Shown here: positions 1 to 8,478 of the stretch, piece after piece
How the letters are laid out: the number at the start of each line of letters is the position of its first letter
Position numbering within the stretch: the first letter of the stretch is position 1
From: an uncultured Nonlabens sp.
Lineage (GTDB): Bacteria; Bacteroidota; Bacteroidia; Flavobacteriales; Flavobacteriaceae
NCBI GenBank assembly: GCA_947491755.1
Contig: CANLKV010000004.1
Coordinates: forward strand, 185,975-249,974
Direction of reading: 5' to 3'
DNA: 64,000 bases
Position numbers and translations under genes: made by a program
Notes under the pieces: model-generated
Seen by the model: the letters and a program-made list of their open reading frames with translations, nothing else
What the model was told of the DNA's origin: nothing
The model's database searches: none

Positions 1-376
1 AACTACTGGAGCAGCGAAAGCATTGACTAAAATATTTCCCCATTTGAGCGATGTGATAGGTGGTTGTGGAATACGCGTACCAGTGCCTAATGGCAGTCTT
101 ACAGACATGACTATTAATGTTAAAAATGAGGTTACCGTTGAGCAAGTAAATGAAGCTTTTTTAGCTTACGCAAAAGCTAACCCTCGAACCTTTCAGTATA
201 TTGATCTACCACTGGTGTCTATAGATATTTCTGGAAGCCCTTATTCCTGCATCTACGATAGTGAAATGACCTCGGTAATAGGGAAATTAGTAAAGATAAT
301 CGGATGGTACGATAACGAGAGCGGCTATTCTAATCGCTTAGTTGATCTGGTATTTAAAATAAATAATTTAACTTAA
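1..376 (+). CDS. gap: glyceraldehyde-3-phosphate dehydrogenase, C-terminal part (truncated by window edge)
   Basis: The reading frame is open from base 2 and continues from outside the window, so only the last ~124 residues are seen. They read TTGAAKALTKIFP, then a strand ending RVPVPNGSLTDMTINV, and near the end WYDNESGYSNR, which are the catalytic-domain and C-terminal signatures of GAPDH (family usually ~330 aa). The enzyme oxidises glyceraldehyde-3-phosphate to 1,3-bisphosphoglycerate in glycolysis or runs in reverse. Several normally conserved positions differ (for example GGCGIRVP where most have GMAFRVP), so this may be a second, divergent GAPDH paralogue. The TTG at 23 is not a real start. 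Confidence 0.9.
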   Translation, partial: TTGAAKALTKIFPHLSDVIGGCGIRVPVPNGSLTDMTINVKNEVTVEQVNEAFLAYAKANPRTFQYIDLPLVSIDISGSPYSCIYDSEMTSVIGKLVKIIGWYDNESGYSNRLVDLVFKINNLT

Positions 377-377
377 G

Positions 378-405
378 TTAATCGATAACCGTCTTTATCG
401 ATTAA
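378..405 (+). terminator. hairpin after gap, probable terminator
   Basis: A perfect 11-bp stem (TTAATCGATAA / TTATCGATTAA) with a CCGTCT loop begins two bases after the gap stop codon. There is no T-run behind it, so it may act as a weak terminator or as a 3'-end stabiliser. Confidence 0.5.
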
Positions 406-460
406 AGGTAATCCAGGGGTCTAATACTTGAGCCGATTCATTATCTTGTAACAATCAGTT

Positions 461-468
461 TATATTTG
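461..468 (+). promoter_or_regulatory. candidate -7 promoter box for the hybrid kinase
   Basis: TATATTTG matches the Bacteroidota -7 consensus TAnnTTTG and ends 16 nt before the GTG start at 485. No well-spaced -33 TTG was found, so support is partial. Confidence 0.4.
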
Positions 469-484
469 TGACACAAAAGATTTT

Positions 485-2911
485 GTGAACAAACTAGTGC
501 TCATATTGTTATCTGTTTTCCTGTTAGGGAATAGCTCATTAGCACAAGATTCTGACAACCAGCTGTCACCTGAAAGTCAGAAAATTGCAGTTGATGCCAT
601 GCTCGAACGGGCACAAATGGCTTTGCAAAATAATGAACTGAATGAGGCGCAAAAAATCTTAAGTAGCGCAAAGGAAATAGCAAAAGACCCAATCATTCTA
701 GCCTCTACCCAGATCATGTCTGCTAGCCTTTTTATTCAATCGGGTCAAGTAGATAAAGCGCAAGAAATCATAGATCAATTAAAAAGCGTTCTTTCTAAAG
801 AGTCAGATGCTTATATAGAATTGCTTTTAATACAAGCGGAAATACACCTGAGAAAACAACAGTTTTTAAAAGCTGATGAAGTTTTAAAAACCATCAAAAT
901 TGTAACAGCATCTGCAAGTGATCGAAGTCTAGGACTTAAAGCAGATTACTTACTCGCAGATTTGTACCTGCGTACCGCAAATTATCAAGAGGCCATATCG
1001 CTCTATGAAAGCGTCATTCCTAAACTAGAAAATGAGTCTCTCTATTTTTATCAGACCAAAGCTTTATATAATCTAGCCGAGACTTACTTTGAAACTGGAA
1101 ATTATGAAAGTGCAAACCGTGCGGTAGATAAGGCAGAGAGTAGCGCAAAAAAGTATGGCATTGAAAACATACTTACGGAGGCTTATTACTTAAAATCCTC
1201 TATAGCTAGAGGATTAGGAAATTTAGAAGAAGCACTATCTTATCAAGATAAATATATCAAGAGTATTAATACGGCAGGAGTCACAGCCAGCCCTATTGCT
1301 ACCGTGGATTCTCAGGAGGTCACATTATTAAAAAAACAACTAGAAGAGGCAAACGAGGTCATCAAAGAAAAAAACAGCGAACTCAAAGGCCACGGATTTT
1401 ACTCGATCGTAATTTTTGTTGTATTAACGCTGCTGTCGTTACTCACGATGTCTTTGTTTAAAAATAATAAGCTGCGAGCTAGAAGTAATCAAGCTTTAGA
1501 GGGCAAAAATTCTGCTTTGATTGATGAGCGAGATCGAGCACAAGATGCGGCAAAAATAAAAGCTGACTTCCTATCAACCATTACCCACGAGCTGCGTACA
1601 CCGATGTATGCAGTTACTGGTTTAACACATTTACTATTAGAAACAAATCCTAGAGAAGATCAACAAGAACATCTAGAAACCTTGCAGTCTTCTGGTGAAT
1701 ACCTGTTATCGTTGATTGATAATATATTAGACTTTAATAAGTTAGAGGCTAATAAAGTCGAGCTAGAGCAAATACCGTTTGAGCTTAAAAAGCGGGTTGA
1801 GGACATCACTACCTCCTTAAGTAGTCAAGCTAAAGACCAGGGTAACAATTTGAGCCTTGAATTTGACCAATCAATACCCAGTAGGGTGATAGGTGATCCT
1901 GTTAAGATATCTCAAATTCTTATCAATCTAATTGGTAATGCTATCAAGTTTACAAAAGCTGGTAATATTTGGATACGCATCAATCAAGTAAAACAAATAG
2001 AAGACAGATGTTTGATCCATTTTGAGATAGAAGATAATGGTAAAGGAATATCTGAAGAGAAACAACAAGACATATTTAATAATTTTACCCAGGAAGGGTC
2101 TAGCACTACTAGAGAATATGGAGGTACAGGATTAGGGCTTGCGATCGTTAAAAACTTGATAACCCTGATGGGTAGCGATATTCAGCTAGATAGTAAGATA
2201 GGACGTGGTAGTATTTTTGCGTTTGATCTATGGTTTGAATTGCCTGATACTAATAAATTTTATGAGGATAAGAATTTAAAAATTTATCGTAATCATCAAG
2301 AAGAGGAGTATCCAGAGTACAAGAAACCTTACCAAAATCTCAAAGCCAAGAAAGAGCCTACACCAGCATCTACAGATCAAACAGATAACGTAAAATCACA
2401 GACAGATCCTTCATCCATTGAGGATACATCTAGTAATGAATCAAAAAATGATTCCAATTCAAAAGATAAAAATGCTAATGGAAATTCTGATGATAATGAG
2501 GTCATAAGGCTCAAAAAGGCCTCTCCTAAAGACCTGATCGCAAAGAAGATATTGATCGTAGAAGACAATAAAATCAATCAAATGATTACCAGAAAGATTC
2601 TGGAAGGTAAAAACTTTGATTGCGATATTGCCAATAATGGAATAGAAGCACTAGGTAAAATAAAAGAAACTACCTATGACCTAGTCCTGATGGACATACA
2701 CATGCCAGGAATGGACGGCAAGCAATGTACAAGAGAGGTACGCAAGTTTGATAGAGAGCTTCCTATCATCGCATTGACCGCGGTAACACTAGATGAATCA
2801 GAGCAGGAGTTTTATGAAATAGGCTTTGATGATATTATTCCCAAACCCTTTAAGATGAATGAATTTTTTGATAAAATTCAAAAGGTCTTTACCAACTACC
2901 AGATTTATTAA
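485..2911 (+). CDS. TPR-containing hybrid sensor histidine kinase / response regulator
   Basis: 808 aa starting at GTG. A signal peptide ending in SSLAQ is followed by a periplasmic helical region with TPR-like repeats (~30-270), a short coiled coil, one membrane helix (~305-325), a HisKA domain with the H-box THELRTP (phospho-acceptor His368), an HATPase domain with EDNGKGI and GGTGLGLAI, a Ser/Asp-rich linker (~600-680) and a C-terminal receiver. The receiver phospho-acceptor is Asp737 in LVLMDIHMPGMDG and its conserved lysine is in IPKPF. There is no DNA-binding output domain, so the signal either ends in this receiver or passes to another partner. It converges on lpxK with overlapping stop codons. 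The signal sensed is unknown. Confidence 0.9.
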   Translation: MNKLVLILLSVFLLGNSSLAQDSDNQLSPESQKIAVDAMLERAQMALQNNELNEAQKILSSAKEIAKDPIILASTQIMSASLFIQSGQVDKAQEIIDQLKSVLSKESDAYIELLLIQAEIHLRKQQFLKADEVLKTIKIVTASASDRSLGLKADYLLADLYLRTANYQEAISLYESVIPKLENESLYFYQTKALYNLAETYFETGNYESANRAVDKAESSAKKYGIENILTEAYYLKSSIARGLGNLEEALSYQDKYIKSINTAGVTASPIATVDSQEVTLLKKQLEEANEVIKEKNSELKGHGFYSIVIFVVLTLLSLLTMSLFKNNKLRARSNQALEGKNSALIDERDRAQDAAKIKADFLSTITHELRTPMYAVTGLTHLLLETNPREDQQEHLETLQSSGEYLLSLIDNILDFNKLEANKVELEQIPFELKKRVEDITTSLSSQAKDQGNNLSLEFDQSIPSRVIGDPVKISQILINLIGNAIKFTKAGNIWIRINQVKQIEDRCLIHFEIEDNGKGISEEKQQDIFNNFTQEGSSTTREYGGTGLGLAIVKNLITLMGSDIQLDSKIGRGSIFAFDLWFELPDTNKFYEDKNLKIYRNHQEEEYPEYKKPYQNLKAKKEPTPASTDQTDNVKSQTDPSSIEDTSSNESKNDSNSKDKNANGNSDDNEVIRLKKASPKDLIAKKILIVEDNKINQMITRKILEGKNFDCDIANNGIEALGKIKETTYDLVLMDIHMPGMDGKQCTREVRKFDRELPIIALTAVTLDESEQEFYEIGFDDIIPKPFKMNEFFDKIQKVFTNYQIY

Positions 2912-3879
2912 TTAATCGTAAGAGCGTTACCTAAAAATGCAGTCTGTATTGGTAGGTAAAATAAATTTTCTAATCCCAACCTAGAAAGTTTGACAAAGTC
3001 CTTTTCGGTAGTTATGAGAAGATCATAGCCACTCATATTCTTAAAATCAGCTTTTTTGTATTCATAATGATCAGCAAATTTCATGTGTGATACAGGACCA
3101 TACTGTTTAAGAAACTCGACAAAATATTGCGGCTTTGCAATACCTGTTATAGCAAGTATTTTTTTGTCCATCAATTCATCTATATTGATAGATTGATCTT
3201 CATTGTGTGCAAAAGAGGCATACTCTATAGAAGAAAAATACACCTGTTGCGTCGGTAGTGGATTGATTTTATTTTCAATAGCTGTCATTTCCTTAGACGT
3301 CAAGTCGGGAGGGCATTTTGTAACAACAATACTGTCTGCGCGTCGAGCACCGCCGCGTGATTCTCTCAAGTTTCCAGCAGGCAATAAATAATCAGCATAA
3401 TAAGGTTCTTGATAACTAGTGAGTAAGATATAATGTTGAGCTTTTACATGCCTGTGCTGGAAAGCATCATCTAGAAAAATATATTCAAAATCTCTTTTTT
3501 CTAACAATTTATGGATGCCTGCGACGCGATCCTCACAAACTGCGACCGTAAGATGGTTCTTGAACTTTTGCTTTAATTGTAGCGGCTCGTCACCCACCAG
3601 ATCTGCGGTGTGAGACTCGTTAACTTCAATATAACCGTTTGTCTTACGGCCATAGCCTCTACTCAATACAGCAATAGATTTGTTTTTATGTTGATCGACT
3701 AGGTATTCAATCATGGGTGTCTTACCCGTACCTCCTGTACTTAAATTACCTACAGCAATCACAGAGGTGTCAAAACTAACAGAGGGCATCCATCTTTTAT
3801 TAAAACATAGATTACGCAATCCAGTAATAGCATTATAAAGTATAGAGAATGGGTATAATAAAAATCGCAAGCGTTTCAT
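2908..3879 (-). CDS. lpxK: tetraacyldisaccharide 4'-kinase
   Basis: 323 aa. LpxK phosphorylates the 4' position of the lipid A disaccharide precursor at the inner face of the inner membrane. The N-terminal amphipathic/hydrophobic helix (MKRLRFLLYPFSILYNAI) and the Walker A loop GGTGKTP (49-55) are characteristic, as are the downstream RGYGRK, LDDAFQHR and ITTEKDFVKL blocks. Length fits the family. It is divergent from the Nif3-family gene and tail-to-tail with the hybrid kinase. Confidence 0.95.
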   Translation of the reverse strand: MKRLRFLLYPFSILYNAITGLRNLCFNKRWMPSVSFDTSVIAVGNLSTGGTGKTPMIEYLVDQHKNKSIAVLSRGYGRKTNGYIEVNESHTADLVGDEPLQLKQKFKNHLTVAVCEDRVAGIHKLLEKRDFEYIFLDDAFQHRHVKAQHYILLTSYQEPYYADYLLPAGNLRESRGGARRADSIVVTKCPPDLTSKEMTAIENKINPLPTQQVYFSSIEYASFAHNEDQSINIDELMDKKILAITGIAKPQYFVEFLKQYGPVSHMKFADHYEYKKADFKNMSGYDLLITTEKDFVKLSRLGLENLFYLPIQTAFLGNALTIN

Positions 3880-3922
3880 GGTCTCAAAAGTAGCTTAAAT
3901 TTTATCTTTACTTTTTTACCTT

Positions 3923-5017
3923 ATGACAACGATCAAACAAATTACAGACCATTTAGAACTGCTCGCACCTTTAAAGTATGCTCAAGACTTTGACAATGTA
4001 GGAATGTTAGTAGGTGACTCGACAAATAAGGCTACTGGAGTCCTCATCACATTAGATTGTCTGGAGTCTGTTGTTGACGAGGCCATTGAGAAAGGTTGTA
4101 ATCTTATCATAAGCTTCCACCCTATTATCTTTTCTGGGCTTAAAAAATTGACTGCGACTGACTATGTATCTAGAGCAGTTATAAAAGCGATAAAGAATGA
4201 CATTTCAATTTATGCCACGCACACGGCACTTGATATGGCTTATGGAGGGGTAAGCTATCGTATGGCAGAAGCACTCCAACTTCAACAGGTAACCACCTTA
4301 ATGCCAGAAAGTAACTTAATTAAAAAGCTTTCAGTTCACGTACCAATACCAGATGAATCTGCAGTACAAGAGGCACTTTTTAATGCTGGCGCCGGTGCCT
4401 TAGGCAACTATACAGAATGTAGTTTTACCACAAGCGGCACGGGATCATTCAAAGGGAATGACCATAGTAATCCAGCGATAGGAATAGCAGGGATGCGAGA
4501 AACGGTTGACGAAAAGTTGGTTGAAGTCACCTACCTCCCACATTTAGAATCATCTGTTCTCAAAGCGATGAAGGAATCCCATCCCTATGAAGAGATCTCT
4601 TATCATGTAACGACTCTAGAAAATTCTTACAAGCGCATCGGTATGGGTGCCATAGGCAAGCTAGAAAAACCTATTGCAGTGCAGGACTTTTTAAAAATGA
4701 TCAAGCAGATTTTTAAGACAGGGGTTGTGAGACACTCGCTTTCGCGAAAGCAAGAAATACAGAATATCGCGCTACTAGGAGGCTCTGGTGCATTTGCCAT
4801 ACCAGCAGCCATAAAGGCTGGAGCTGATGCGTTGATTACGGCTGACTTGAAATATCATGATTTTTTCAAAGGCGAAAAAATTCTTTTATGCGATGTGGGA
4901 CATTATGAAAGTGAACAGTTTACAAAAAACTTATTACAGGAATATCTTAGTGAAAAATTTAGTAATTTTGCAATCCTTTGCGCACAGACGCAAACAAACC
5001 CTGTAAATTATATATAG
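3923..5017 (+). CDS. Nif3-like dinuclear metal centre protein (DUF34 family)
   Basis: 364 aa, the long YqfO-type form with an inserted CutA1-like domain between two Nif3 halves. The N-terminal block with DFDNVGMLVGD, the metal-binding ISFHPIIFSG and THTALD, and C-terminal ITADLKYHDF and CDVGHYESEQF supply the His/Asp/Glu ligands expected for a di-metal centre. The family is nearly universal and is linked to metal or GTP cyclohydrolase-type functions, but the reaction is unsettled. The gene sits 3 bp before the coiled-coil protein gene, so they are probably co-transcribed. A box TATCTTTA at 3903-3910 may be its promoter. The palindrome at 4737 encodes LSRK inside the gene. Confidence 0.9.
   Translation: MTTIKQITDHLELLAPLKYAQDFDNVGMLVGDSTNKATGVLITLDCLESVVDEAIEKGCNLIISFHPIIFSGLKKLTATDYVSRAVIKAIKNDISIYATHTALDMAYGGVSYRMAEALQLQQVTTLMPESNLIKKLSVHVPIPDESAVQEALFNAGAGALGNYTECSFTTSGTGSFKGNDHSNPAIGIAGMRETVDEKLVEVTYLPHLESSVLKAMKESHPYEEISYHVTTLENSYKRIGMGAIGKLEKPIAVQDFLKMIKQIFKTGVVRHSLSRKQEIQNIALLGGSGAFAIPAAIKAGADALITADLKYHDFFKGEKILLCDVGHYESEQFTKNLLQEYLSEKFSNFAILCAQTQTNPVNYI
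4737..4751. repeat. palindromic repeat copy 1 (15 of 16 bp) in Nif3-family gene
   Basis: CGCTTTCGCGAAAGC followed by A instead of G. Read in the frame giving Leu-Ser-Arg-Lys. Confidence 0.85.
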
Positions 5018-5020
5018 CAG

Positions 5021-5800
5021 ATGGCAAAAAAGACCGAGGCAACTGTAGAAGACAAGTTAAGAGAACTTTACGACCTACAACTAATCGATTCTAGAATAGA
5101 TGAGATACGCAATGTAAGAGGTGAATTGCCTCTAGAAGTTGATGATCTAGAAGACGAGGTAGAAGGATTGAAAACACGTCTTGCAAAACTCGACACACAT
5201 CTAGACGAACTCAATGAGCAGATTAAAGGAAAAAAGAATCTAATAGAAGAATCAAAAACCTTAATCAAAAAATACTCAGAGCAACAGAAAAACGTCCGTA
5301 ATAATCGTGAGTTCAATTCTTTAACTAAAGAGATTGAATTTCAAGAATTAGAAATGGAACTGGCAGAGAAACACATACGTGAGTTCAAAGCACAAATAGA
5401 GCAGCAGAACGAGGTAATCGAAGAAAGTAAAGAGCGTCTTGCCACACGCGAGGAGCACCTTAAACATAAAAAAGCAGAGCTTGAAGAAATCTTAAAAGAG
5501 ACTCAAAAAGAAGAGCAGGCACTTCTTAAGATGTCGAGTGATCACGCAAACTCTATCGAACCTAGACTTATCAAAGCCTATACCCGCATACGTAGTAATG
5601 TAAAGAACGGTCTTGCCGTTGTGCCTATTGAAAGAGGCGCATCTGGCGGTTCTTACTTTACAATACCACCACAGGTACAAGTTGAAATTGCTAGCCGCAA
5701 GAAGATTATAACCGACGAGCACTCTGGTAGAATACTTGTTGATGCAGCACTAGCACACGAACAAGCAGAAAAAATGGCAGACGTATTTTCAAAGTTGTAA
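5021..5800 (+). CDS. coiled-coil protein of the C4 zinc-ribbon family, zinc ligands absent
   Basis: 259 aa. Residues ~10-175 are a long charged antiparallel coiled coil (heptads rich in Leu, Glu, Lys). The C-terminal segment (GASGGSYFTIPPQ ... ITDEHSGRILVD) aligns in layout with the zinc ribbon of the family (C-x2-C ... C-x2-CGR), but every cysteine is replaced (Gly/Ser, Thr, Ser). The family is found next to Nif3-like genes in many bacteria and the same pairing is present here (3-bp gap). The function is unknown; a role in nucleic-acid or protein binding is only suggested by the fold. A terminator hairpin follows. Confidence 0.8.
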   Translation: MAKKTEATVEDKLRELYDLQLIDSRIDEIRNVRGELPLEVDDLEDEVEGLKTRLAKLDTHLDELNEQIKGKKNLIEESKTLIKKYSEQQKNVRNNREFNSLTKEIEFQELEMELAEKHIREFKAQIEQQNEVIEESKERLATREEHLKHKKAELEEILKETQKEEQALLKMSSDHANSIEPRLIKAYTRIRSNVKNGLAVVPIERGASGGSYFTIPPQVQVEIASRKKIITDEHSGRILVDAALAHEQAEKMADVFSKL

Positions 5801-5821
5801 ATAGTAAGCAAGCTTTTTTGA

Positions 5822-5853
5822 ATCCCATTGAGGCATTGCTTCAATGGGATTTT
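5822..5853 (+). terminator. rho-independent terminator after the coiled-coil gene
   Basis: 10-bp stem ATCCCATTGA / TCAATGGGAT with a 9-nt loop, followed by TTT. It lies inside the longest open frame of msrA, which argues that msrA really begins further downstream. Confidence 0.7.
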
Positions 5854-5916
5854 ACATTTAACGGTGTTTTAATAAAAGCTGTACTGCATCATAATACCTT
5901 TAAAAAAAGATTTGAT

Positions 5917-6573
5917 ATGAAAATGTTAAGTATCGTACTATTTATTATAACAGCAACCGCCTGCAACCAAGCGCCTGGACAGGTAGAAAATGCAGCTGAT
6001 AATAAAACCCCAGTAGAGGTTGCAGCAACTGAAAACGGAATGGAAAAAGCATATTTTGCCAGCGGATGCTTCTGGTGTGTTGAAGAAATTTATGAAAGCG
6101 TCCAGGGAGTGCAGGAAGCTATATCTGGATATAGTGGCGGCACGACTGAAAACCCAACTTATGAAGAGTCAAACACAGGCACAACAGGACATGCAGAAGC
6201 TAATGAGATCATTTATGATCCAGAAATAGTAAGTTTTGAAACCTTAGTAGATGTATATTTTGCTTCTCAAAATATCGAACAAGTAAATGGTCAGGGACCC
6301 GATCGCGGCTCCCAATATCGCAGTATCATTTTTTACCAAAATAAAGAGCAAAAAAGTATCATTGAAAATAAGATTGCAGCATTAGAAGAGCAAGGTTATG
6401 ATGTGGCCGCAGAGGTAAAACCCTTTGAAAAATTCTGGTTAGCAGAGGATTATCATCAAGATTATGCTCAGTTACACCCAGAGAATAGTTATATACAAAA
6501 TGTTTCTATTCCAAGATGGAAAAGATTTGCGGCCAAAATGCCGGAAGTTATTAAAAAAGGTGTTTCCCATTAG
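5917..6573 (+). CDS. msrA: peptide methionine-(S)-S-oxide reductase, lipoprotein form
   Basis: 218 aa from the ATG at 5917. The frame is open to 5818 but that start lies in the preceding terminator, while 5917 opens a lipoprotein signal peptide with the likely acylated Cys16 (TATAC-N). The catalytic motif GCFWC (50-54, nucleophile Cys51) is followed by GYSGG, the YEESNTGTTGHAE block, DRGSQYRSIIF and QDYAQLHPE, so the enzyme is complete. MsrA reduces methionine-S-sulfoxide in oxidised proteins; this version should act in the periplasm or at the cell surface. A box TACATTTA at 5853-5860 could be its promoter. Confidence 0.93.
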   Translation: MKMLSIVLFIITATACNQAPGQVENAADNKTPVEVAATENGMEKAYFASGCFWCVEEIYESVQGVQEAISGYSGGTTENPTYEESNTGTTGHAEANEIIYDPEIVSFETLVDVYFASQNIEQVNGQGPDRGSQYRSIIFYQNKEQKSIIENKIAALEEQGYDVAAEVKPFEKFWLAEDYHQDYAQLHPENSYIQNVSIPRWKRFAAKMPEVIKKGVSH

Positions 6574-6621
6574 TAAATTACACATTATTAGGAATAACTA
6601 ACACGGTTATAAAAAAATGTA

Positions 6622-6629
6622 TATATTTA
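6622..6629 (+). promoter_or_regulatory. candidate -7 promoter box of the asnB leader
   Basis: TATATTTA (one mismatch from TAnnTTTG) ends 7 nt before the leader ATG. The same distance separates the box from the leader ATG at the trp and his leaders. No clear -33 TTG is visible upstream. Confidence 0.5.
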
Positions 6630-6636
6630 TCCCATA

Positions 6637-6687
6637 ATGACAAACATCGTAAATAATATCAATTCTAATAATTCTTTACTCACGTAA
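6637..6687 (+). CDS. Asn-rich leader peptide of asnB (attenuator)
   Basis: A 16-codon frame encodes MTNIVNNINSNNSLLT and then stops at TAA. Six of the 16 residues are asparagine (positions 3, 6, 7, 9, 11, 12). It is followed after 27 nt by a strong terminator hairpin and then by asnB. Ribosome stalling at Asn codons when charged tRNA-Asn is scarce should free the downstream RNA. The Asn-codon segment AATATCA (6655-6661) is perfectly complementary to TGATATT (6696-6702). AAGGTAG (6686-6692) can pair with CTACTTT (6720-6726) in the terminator's left arm (one G-U). This gives a plausible 1:2, 2:3 and 3:4 switch. No Shine-Dalgarno sequence precedes it. Confidence 0.8.
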   Translation: MTNIVNNINSNNSLLT

Positions 6688-6714
6688 GGTAGATCTGATA
6701 TTTAAAAAAATTAC

Positions 6715-6742
6715 AAGGCCTACTTTTTAGTAGGCCTTTTTT
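6715..6742 (+). terminator. attenuator terminator in the asnB leader
   Basis: Perfect 10-bp stem AAGGCCTACT / AGTAGGCCTT with a TTTT loop and a run of six T (6737-6742). It sits between the Asn leader peptide and the asnB start 18 nt downstream, so it must be read through for asnB to be expressed from the leader promoter. Confidence 0.85.
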
Positions 6743-6760
6743 CATTTAAAGAAATAAATT

Positions 6761-8422
6761 ATGTGTGGAATTCTAGGAGTTTTTAATTTGAAAGACGACA
6801 GCGCAGCGCAACGAGATCGAGTATTAGAGCTATCTAAACGATTAAGGCACCGTGGGCCTGACTGGTCAGGTATATATTGTGGTCCCCATGCGATACTGGC
6901 TCATGAACGTCTTGCAATAGTAGATCCTTTATCTGGTGGCCAGCCTCTGTTCAGTCCAGATAAAAAGGTTATTCTAGCTGTCAACGGCGAGATCTATAAC
7001 CATCAATCCATTAGAGATCGTTACCCTAATTATAACTTTCAAACTAAGTCTGATTGTGAGGTCATCCTGGCTTTATATGAAGATAAAGGAGTGAACTTTC
7101 TGGATGATCTGGTAGGCATGTATGCGTTTGCCCTATATGATACTCGTACAGATGAATACCTTTGCGCGCGTGACCACCAAGGTATCATACCATTGTATCA
7201 TGGCACAGATGAATTGGGACAGTTTTACGTAGCAAGCGAGCTTAAGGCCCTAGAAGGCACTTGCAACGAGATTGCACCGTTCCCTACAGGGAGTTACTAT
7301 AGTAGTAAAGAGAAATCATTCGTCCAATGGTATAAGAGAGATTGGAAAGACTATGATCAAGTTAAAAATAACCATAGTGATGTGCACCAGTTGCGCACAG
7401 CTTTTGAAAAAAGTGTTCACAGTCATTTGATGAGCGATGTGCCTTATGGTGTATTACTTTCTGGCGGATTAGACAGCTCTATTGTTAGTGCCATCGCAAA
7501 AAAATATGCGGCAAAGAGAATTGAAACCGCAGACCATGCAGAGGCATGGTGGCCACAGCTGCATTCTTTTGCCATAGGACTTAAAGGGAGTCCAGATCTT
7601 GCAGCAGCACAAGTTGTTGCAGACCATATAGGAACGGTACATCACAGCATCAACTTTACAATACAAGAGGGAATGGATGCGATCAAGGATGTCATCTATT
7701 ATTTAGAGACATATGATGTGACAACTATACGTGCATCGACACCCATGTATTTGCTTGCAAGAGTAATTAAATCCATGGGAATAAAAATGGTACTTTCTGG
7801 TGAGGGTAGTGATGAGATTTTTGGTGGATACTTGTATTTTCATAAAGCGCCTAATGCAGAAGAATTTCACAAAGAGACCGTTAGAAAATTAGACAGCTTG
7901 CATCTATATGACAATTTAAGAGCTAATAAATCACTAGCAGCCTGGGGTATTGAAGGTCGCGTTCCATTTCTAGATAAAGAGTTTATAGACACTGCCATGA
8001 GCCTAAATCCGCAGGATAAAATGTGTGGTAAGGGTAAAATTGAAAAACATATTTTAAGAGAAGCATTCAAAGAATATTTGCCCGAAAATGTCGTGTGGCG
8101 GCAGAAAGAACAATTCAGTGACGGTGTAGGGTATAGCTGGATTGATTCTTTGAAAGATAAGGTTAACCAGGTAATAACAGATGAAATGATGGCAACCGCA
8201 CCGTTTAAGTATAAAATCAATACTCCTCAAAGCAAGGAAGAGTATTTTTATCGCAGCATATTTAACAAGCACTTTCCTAGTGACGCCGCTGCTCGTTGTG
8301 TTCCATCTTTAAAATCTGTCGCATGCTCTACACCTACTGCACTAGAATGGGATGAAGCCTTTAAAAGTATGAATGATCCCTCTGGTAGGGCTGTGTCTAG
8401 TGTTCATGGTGAAGGGTATTAA
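6761..8422 (+). CDS. asnB: asparagine synthase (glutamine-hydrolysing)
   Basis: 553 aa, the usual AsnB length. After Met removal Cys2 (MCGILGVF) is the N-terminal glutaminase nucleophile; RLRHRGPD, RLAIVD and VNGEIYNH complete the class II amidotransferase domain. The synthetase domain starts near residue 210 and carries the ATP-pyrophosphatase loop SGGLDSS (~234) and the SGEGSDEIFGGY block. It makes asparagine from aspartate, glutamine and ATP in the cytoplasm. It stands alone behind its own Asn-codon leader and terminator, so it is probably controlled by transcription attenuation responding to Asn-tRNA charging. Confidence 0.96.
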   Translation: MCGILGVFNLKDDSAAQRDRVLELSKRLRHRGPDWSGIYCGPHAILAHERLAIVDPLSGGQPLFSPDKKVILAVNGEIYNHQSIRDRYPNYNFQTKSDCEVILALYEDKGVNFLDDLVGMYAFALYDTRTDEYLCARDHQGIIPLYHGTDELGQFYVASELKALEGTCNEIAPFPTGSYYSSKEKSFVQWYKRDWKDYDQVKNNHSDVHQLRTAFEKSVHSHLMSDVPYGVLLSGGLDSSIVSAIAKKYAAKRIETADHAEAWWPQLHSFAIGLKGSPDLAAAQVVADHIGTVHHSINFTIQEGMDAIKDVIYYLETYDVTTIRASTPMYLLARVIKSMGIKMVLSGEGSDEIFGGYLYFHKAPNAEEFHKETVRKLDSLHLYDNLRANKSLAAWGIEGRVPFLDKEFIDTAMSLNPQDKMCGKGKIEKHILREAFKEYLPENVVWRQKEQFSDGVGYSWIDSLKDKVNQVITDEMMATAPFKYKINTPQSKEEYFYRSIFNKHFPSDAAARCVPSLKSVACSTPTALEWDEAFKSMNDPSGRAVSSVHGEGY

Positions 8423-8439
8423 AAAGAGGGCTAGAAATG

Positions 8440-8471
8440 TTTGCGCTTTAGCGTAAGCGTAAGTATATTTA
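8440..8471 (+). promoter_or_regulatory. trp operon promoter (TTTG-N20-TATATTTA)
   Basis: TTTG at 8440-8443 and TATATTTA at 8464-8471 are separated by 20 nt, which matches the Bacteroidota -33/-7 architecture. The -7 box ends 7 nt before the trp leader ATG. A variant of the palindromic repeat (8444-8459) begins directly after the -33 box and fills 16 of the 20 spacer positions. Confidence 0.65.
8444..8459. repeat. palindromic repeat copy 2 (variant) in the trp promoter spacer
   Basis: CGCTTTAGCGTAAGCG differs from the consensus at two positions and keeps the outer arms. It is intergenic. Confidence 0.5.
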
Positions 8472-8478
8472 CCGCTCA

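Noticed and set aside
5818..5916. Longer msrA starting at TTG 5818
   Set aside because: The segment overlaps the terminator hairpin of the preceding gene and encodes no signal peptide; the ATG at 5917 opens a good lipoprotein signal.
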